NCBI RefSeq assembly: GCF_000227665.2
Contig: NZ_CP007030.1
Location: 62,001-126,000 of the forward strand
DNA from: Thiomicrospira aerophila AL3
GTDB lineage: Bacteria; Pseudomonadota; Gammaproteobacteria; Thiomicrospirales; Thiomicrospiraceae
Direction: 5' to 3'
DNA: 64,000 nucleotides
How positions within the stretch are numbered: position 1 is the stretch's first letter; each line of letters opens with the position of its first letter. The notes beneath the pieces are model-generated. The model saw only the letters and a list, made by a program, of their open reading frames with translations, did not search any database and had not been told where the DNA came from. Below are positions 60,759 through 64,000 of the stretch, in pieces. Position numbers and translations under genes: made by a program.

Positions 60759-63700
60759 GCAAGCGCAGTCGTCGCGGCTTAATTGGTTTGTTTACCTATC
60801 ACAAGGTCGCTGCCAATTTGTTGATGTTGCTGATGATGTTGGCCGGTGCGGTGGCGCTAATGCGCTTAAATGTGCAGTTCTTTCCAAATTTTGATTTAGA
60901 TTATGCGCAGGTGCGGGTGATTTGGCCTGGTGCCAATGCGCAGGATGTGGAGCAGAGTGTCACTAATCCGATTGAGCGTGTTTTGAGGACCGTTGAAAAT
61001 CTCGATGAAATGACGTCGACCTCCGCACTCGGTTCATCGTTAGTGACGCTTAAGTTTAAAGAAGGCACCAACATGATTGAGGCGGTCGATCAAGTGCGTC
61101 AGCGGGTCACCGAGCTGCGCAATCTACCGCAAGATATTCAAACCCCCATTATTGAGCGCATTCTGCGTTATGAGCCCATTGCTAAAGTATTGTTGTTAGG
61201 CCAGCCAGGTGATGCGGAGGGTTTGCGTGAAATGGCGCGGCAATTTGAACGAGAGTTATTGGATCGCGGTGTTGATCGCGTAACCTTTCGTGGTCGTCCA
61301 ACGGAAGAGCTGGCCATAGAGTTACCGCTGGCGGCGCAACAAAGTTATCAATTAAGTATTGCGCAGGTTGCCGAGCAAATCAGTGGTTTAAGCCGCGATG
61401 TGCCGGCAGGTCAAATAGGTTTTAATGATGCGACCCGTGATGTAAGAGCGTTAGAGCAACGTCGTGAAGTCAATCATTTTGCCGATTTACCTTTGCAGGT
61501 CAGTGATACCGAGCAACTGCGTTTGGGCGATGTGGCACACGTCATTTTGCGTCCTGTACGAGAAGCGACCTATTTAACGGTCGATGAGCGTCCTGCCATT
61601 GAATTGTATCTGCAGCGTTCTGAAACCGGCGACACACTCGCCTCGTCACGGATTATGCAGGCCTGGTTGGATGATACCTTGCCCCATTTGCCGCAAGGGG
61701 TTGATTTGCTGGTCTATGACGAAACTTGGTCGCTGGTTAAAGAGCGGATTATGCTGCTGGTGAAAAACGGGCTGGGTGGTTTGCTTCTTGTGCTAGCGAT
61801 TTTGTATATTTTCTTAAACGGACGGGTCGCTTTTTGGGTGGCCGTCGGTATTCCGGTGTCGTTTTTAGCAACCCTGATGGTGCTCTATTTGGCCGGTGGC
61901 AGTATCAACATGATAAGTCTGTTTGCGTTGATTATGGCGCTGGGAATTATTGTCGATGATGCGATCGTGGTGGGTGAGGATGCGCTAACCCATTATGAAC
62001 AAGGCGAGTCACCCGGAGAAGCGGCCGCTGGCGGGGCGAAACGCATGTTTACGCCGGTTATGGCCTCATCCTTAACTACTATTGCCGCCTTTTTACCCCT
62101 AATGATCATTGGCGGTGAAATTGGTGGCATTTTAGTGGCTATTCCGATGGTCATTATTTCAGTCATTTTAGTGTCGCTGGTGCAGTGCTTTTTAGTCTTG
62201 CCTGGTCATTTACGTTTTGGTTTGGGCTTATTTAACGGTGCAGAGCCTGCCTGGCGTAAGCAATGGGATAGCGCATTTGGACGTTTTAGACAGGTCTATT
62301 TCCGTGCTGTGATACGCTGGGTGCTGAATAATCGGGTCAGTATGGTAGCGATGACCTTTAGTTTGATTCTGTTGATTATCGGTTTAATTGCCGGTGGACG
62401 ATTGAGTTTTACCTTCTTCCCGTCGCCTGAATCGAATCGAATCAATGCCTCTGTGCAATTTGTATCGGGCACGCCAGAACAAGTCACGGCTGATTTTATG
62501 CGTGACGTCTATCAAGCTTTGCGTGATGTTGAACAAGCTTTAGAGCCTGGTATCGTTAAAACAGCGGTATTGGCCTACAATCAGGGGTCTAGTGCCAGCA
62601 GTGGTGTGTATGGTGCGATTCAGATTGAGCTTATTCCATCCGATCACCGCCAAACCCGTAATATTACGCTGATGCAGGCCTGGCGCGAACGCGTGCCTAG
62701 TGCGCCGGGATTAGAAAATTTTAATATTGCCGCGCAAACCGGTGGGCCGCCTGGGCGTGATATACAAATTCAATTTACCGGTGCCGATGCTGAACGACTG
62801 AAACTCGCTTCGGAAGCCTTACAGGCGGTGATAGAGGATCTGCCGGGTGTCAGTGGCGTGGCGGATGACTTGCCCTATGGCCGTCAGCAAATGGTCTATC
62901 AACTCACTCCTTATGCACAAGCTTTGGGTTTTACGACCAGTTCGATTGGAACACAATTGAGTAGTGCGTTTTCTGGTCAGCTCGCGCAGATTTTTACCCT
63001 GGGTGAAGACGAAATTGAAGTGCGAGTCATGTTGCCGCGAGAAGAACAGGCGCAATTAGCCTTGCTTAATCAGTTGCAGTTAGTGGCACCTAATGGTGAG
63101 TTTGTGAATTTGTCGCAGTTGGTCGAGTGGCGAACCCAGCAAGGCTTTGATGTATTGCGCCATTTCAATGGTCAGCTTGCGGTGACCGTTCTTGGTGACG
63201 TCGATCGTAGTCAAAACAATGCTAATCAAATTCTGGCCAGCTTACGCGAAACTACCCTGCCAGATATTCAACAGCGTTATGGGGTGAATTATAGTTTGGA
63301 AGGCACCGCCAAAAACCAAAGCAACACATTTGGTGATATGCTTATCGGGTTAATGCTAGGTTTGGTGCTGATTTATATTGTGCTAGCCTGGGTGTTTCAG
63401 TCTTATGGCTGGCCGCTTGTGGTGATGCTCGCCATTCCATTAGGACTGATTGGCGCGATTTTAGGCCATTATGTAATGGGTATTGGACTCACTATTTTGT
63501 CCTTATTTGGCTTGTTTGGTTTGGCTGGCATCGTGGTGAATAATGCCATTATTTTAGTGAGTTTTTATCAGCGGCTATTGGCGGAAGGCCTCAGTGTTAA
63601 TGAAGCGCTTGAAGAGGCGTCGGTGCAGAGGTTACGTGCAGTATTAGTCACCAGCTTAACGACCATTGCAGGTTTAACCCCGTTATTGTTTGAAACCTCG

Positions 63701-63871
63701 TTGCAAGCGCAGTTTTTAATTCCGATGGCCGTATCCATTGCTTTTGGTTTAGCCTTTGCGACAATTTTAATTTTGCTAGTCATTCCGGCCTTACTATCCC
63801 TATATGAAGGCGGTGCGCGACGTGTTGGGCGCTGGTTTGGGCGTCCTAATGTCACCTCAATGTCAGGCTAA
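60755..63871 (+). CDS. RND efflux pump inner-membrane permease
   Basis: A 1038-residue, 12-helix proton-driven exporter with the two large periplasmic loops of the AcrB/MexB superfamily. TM4 has ALIMALGIIVDDAIVVGED near residues 388-406, with two consecutive Asp residues of the proton relay. Two similar halves are visible (second half starts with a helix near 530). Substrate is not readable from sequence; the overall type is HAE-1-like/uncharacterised rather than heavy-metal. Translationally coupled to the adaptor (ATGA). CAGGCCTG at 61658 and 62675, both Gln-Ala-Trp. Confidence 0.94.
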   Translation: MSKRSRRGLIGLFTYHKVAANLLMLLMMLAGAVALMRLNVQFFPNFDLDYAQVRVIWPGANAQDVEQSVTNPIERVLRTVENLDEMTSTSALGSSLVTLKFKEGTNMIEAVDQVRQRVTELRNLPQDIQTPIIERILRYEPIAKVLLLGQPGDAEGLREMARQFERELLDRGVDRVTFRGRPTEELAIELPLAAQQSYQLSIAQVAEQISGLSRDVPAGQIGFNDATRDVRALEQRREVNHFADLPLQVSDTEQLRLGDVAHVILRPVREATYLTVDERPAIELYLQRSETGDTLASSRIMQAWLDDTLPHLPQGVDLLVYDETWSLVKERIMLLVKNGLGGLLLVLAILYIFLNGRVAFWVAVGIPVSFLATLMVLYLAGGSINMISLFALIMALGIIVDDAIVVGEDALTHYEQGESPGEAAAGGAKRMFTPVMASSLTTIAAFLPLMIIGGEIGGILVAIPMVIISVILVSLVQCFLVLPGHLRFGLGLFNGAEPAWRKQWDSAFGRFRQVYFRAVIRWVLNNRVSMVAMTFSLILLIIGLIAGGRLSFTFFPSPESNRINASVQFVSGTPEQVTADFMRDVYQALRDVEQALEPGIVKTAVLAYNQGSSASSGVYGAIQIELIPSDHRQTRNITLMQAWRERVPSAPGLENFNIAAQTGGPPGRDIQIQFTGADAERLKLASEALQAVIEDLPGVSGVADDLPYGRQQMVYQLTPYAQALGFTTSSIGTQLSSAFSGQLAQIFTLGEDEIEVRVMLPREEQAQLALLNQLQLVAPNGEFVNLSQLVEWRTQQGFDVLRHFNGQLAVTVLGDVDRSQNNANQILASLRETTLPDIQQRYGVNYSLEGTAKNQSNTFGDMLIGLMLGLVLIYIVLAWVFQSYGWPLVVMLAIPLGLIGAILGHYVMGIGLTILSLFGLFGLAGIVVNNAIILVSFYQRLLAEGLSVNEALEEASVQRLRAVLVTSLTTIAGLTPLLFETSLQAQFLIPMAVSIAFGLAFATILILLVIPALLSLYEGGARRVGRWFGRPNVTSMSG

Positions 63872-63985
63872 ATGCAGCCCCCACTTGAAGAATTTAGCAA
63901 ATTAAGCGAAAATAACCGACCATTTGTGTTTAGAAGCAAGGCGCAGGCCTGCTTACTCGGTTTTAAACACCCCGAATTTTTTTAA
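63872..63985 (+). CDS. Short open frame directly after the RND pump gene, doubtful
   Basis: A 37-codon frame beginning one base or less after the pump stop (TAAATG) and ending at TAA 63983-63985. Polar, with no recognised motif and no separate ribosome binding site apart from coupling. It contains a CAGGCCTG copy (63944) read as Gln-Ala-Cys. The 15 bases that follow to the window edge show nothing. It may be chance. Confidence 0.25.
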   Translation: MQPPLEEFSKLSENNRPFVFRSKAQACLLGFKHPEFF

Positions 63986-64000
63986 TGATTGAGGACGTTG

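Overview
The window reads as a chromosomal segment of a free-living, sulfur-oxidizing gammaproteobacterium, most likely of the Thiomicrospira / Hydrogenovibrio / Thiomicrorhabdus group. The evidence is a SoxCD pair, a secreted sulfide:quinone-oxidoreductase-like flavoprotein, a paired YeeE/YedE sulfur transporter, a SulP anion transporter, monomeric isocitrate dehydrogenase, a gammaproteobacterial rpoZ-spoT-ridA-recG-ubiC run, and LPS genes for an amino-Kdo core. The genus is inferred from gene content; no 16S gene is present. I see no prophage, insertion sequence, CRISPR array, rRNA or convincing tRNA. Genes are tightly packed on both strands, and several convergent pairs overlap or sit within 10 bases of each other.

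Layout. 1-1165: 5' part of an Hpt phosphotransfer gene, translationally coupled to a proline iminopeptidase, below typA. 3.1-5.9 kb: sulfur/anion transport (two half-size YeeE proteins, SulP-STAS). 5.9-6.8 kb: a small gene with a terminator inside its reading frame (ArfA-like non-stop architecture) facing a ParE-type toxin-antitoxin pair whose toxin frame lacks a normal start. 6.8-12.7 kb: metH and a large subtilisin-type lipoprotein/autotransporter. 12.8-12.93 kb: an orphan plus-strand terminator, probably a small RNA. 12.9-18.5 kb: rpoZ-spoT-ridA-recG-ubiC. 18.6-21.8 kb: mscS-gamma carbonic anhydrase facing hemB-aroE. 22.2-24.7 kb: soxCD. 24.8-33.1 kb: thrB, a diguanylate cyclase response regulator, icd, pgm, a flavin reductase, xthA, purU. 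33.1-39.9 kb: tmcA, an MnmC oxidase-domain protein, and an envelope set (COG3014-type lipoprotein, LpoB, a small membrane protein, YfaZ-like porin). 39.9-47.2 kb: SQR-like flavoprotein with a small membrane partner, a CinA-like protein, a YhiN-like flavoprotein, an OmpA-like protein, and a peroxide-defence pair (peroxiredoxin-glutaredoxin fusion, glutathione reductase). 47.2-52.1 kb: gmk-kdnA-kdnB-kdsB-waaA, predicted to make and attach 8-amino-3,8-dideoxy-Kdo. 52.2-53.8 kb: aroK-aroB. 54-59.4 kb: mutarotase, histidine phosphatase, a DUF3392-type protein, Mn-type sodA, ycgL, an NDUFA9-like SDR, cca. 59.5-63.9 kb: an RND efflux adaptor and pump.

The strongest signal not explained by genes is a palindromic octamer, CAGGCCTG, which I count 49 times in 64 kb, against about one expected by chance. 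It behaves like the cyanobacterial HIP1 repeat. It lies mainly inside genes, where it produces recurrent Gln-Ala-Trp/Cys and (Ala/Pro)-Gly-Leu tripeptides, and two inverted copies form the hairpin between two convergent genes. Other points for a second look are the ArfA-like non-stop gene, the candidate small RNA, the start-less toxin, the Kdo8N operon, a mono-haem SoxD, and two large intergenic or gene-end inverted repeats.
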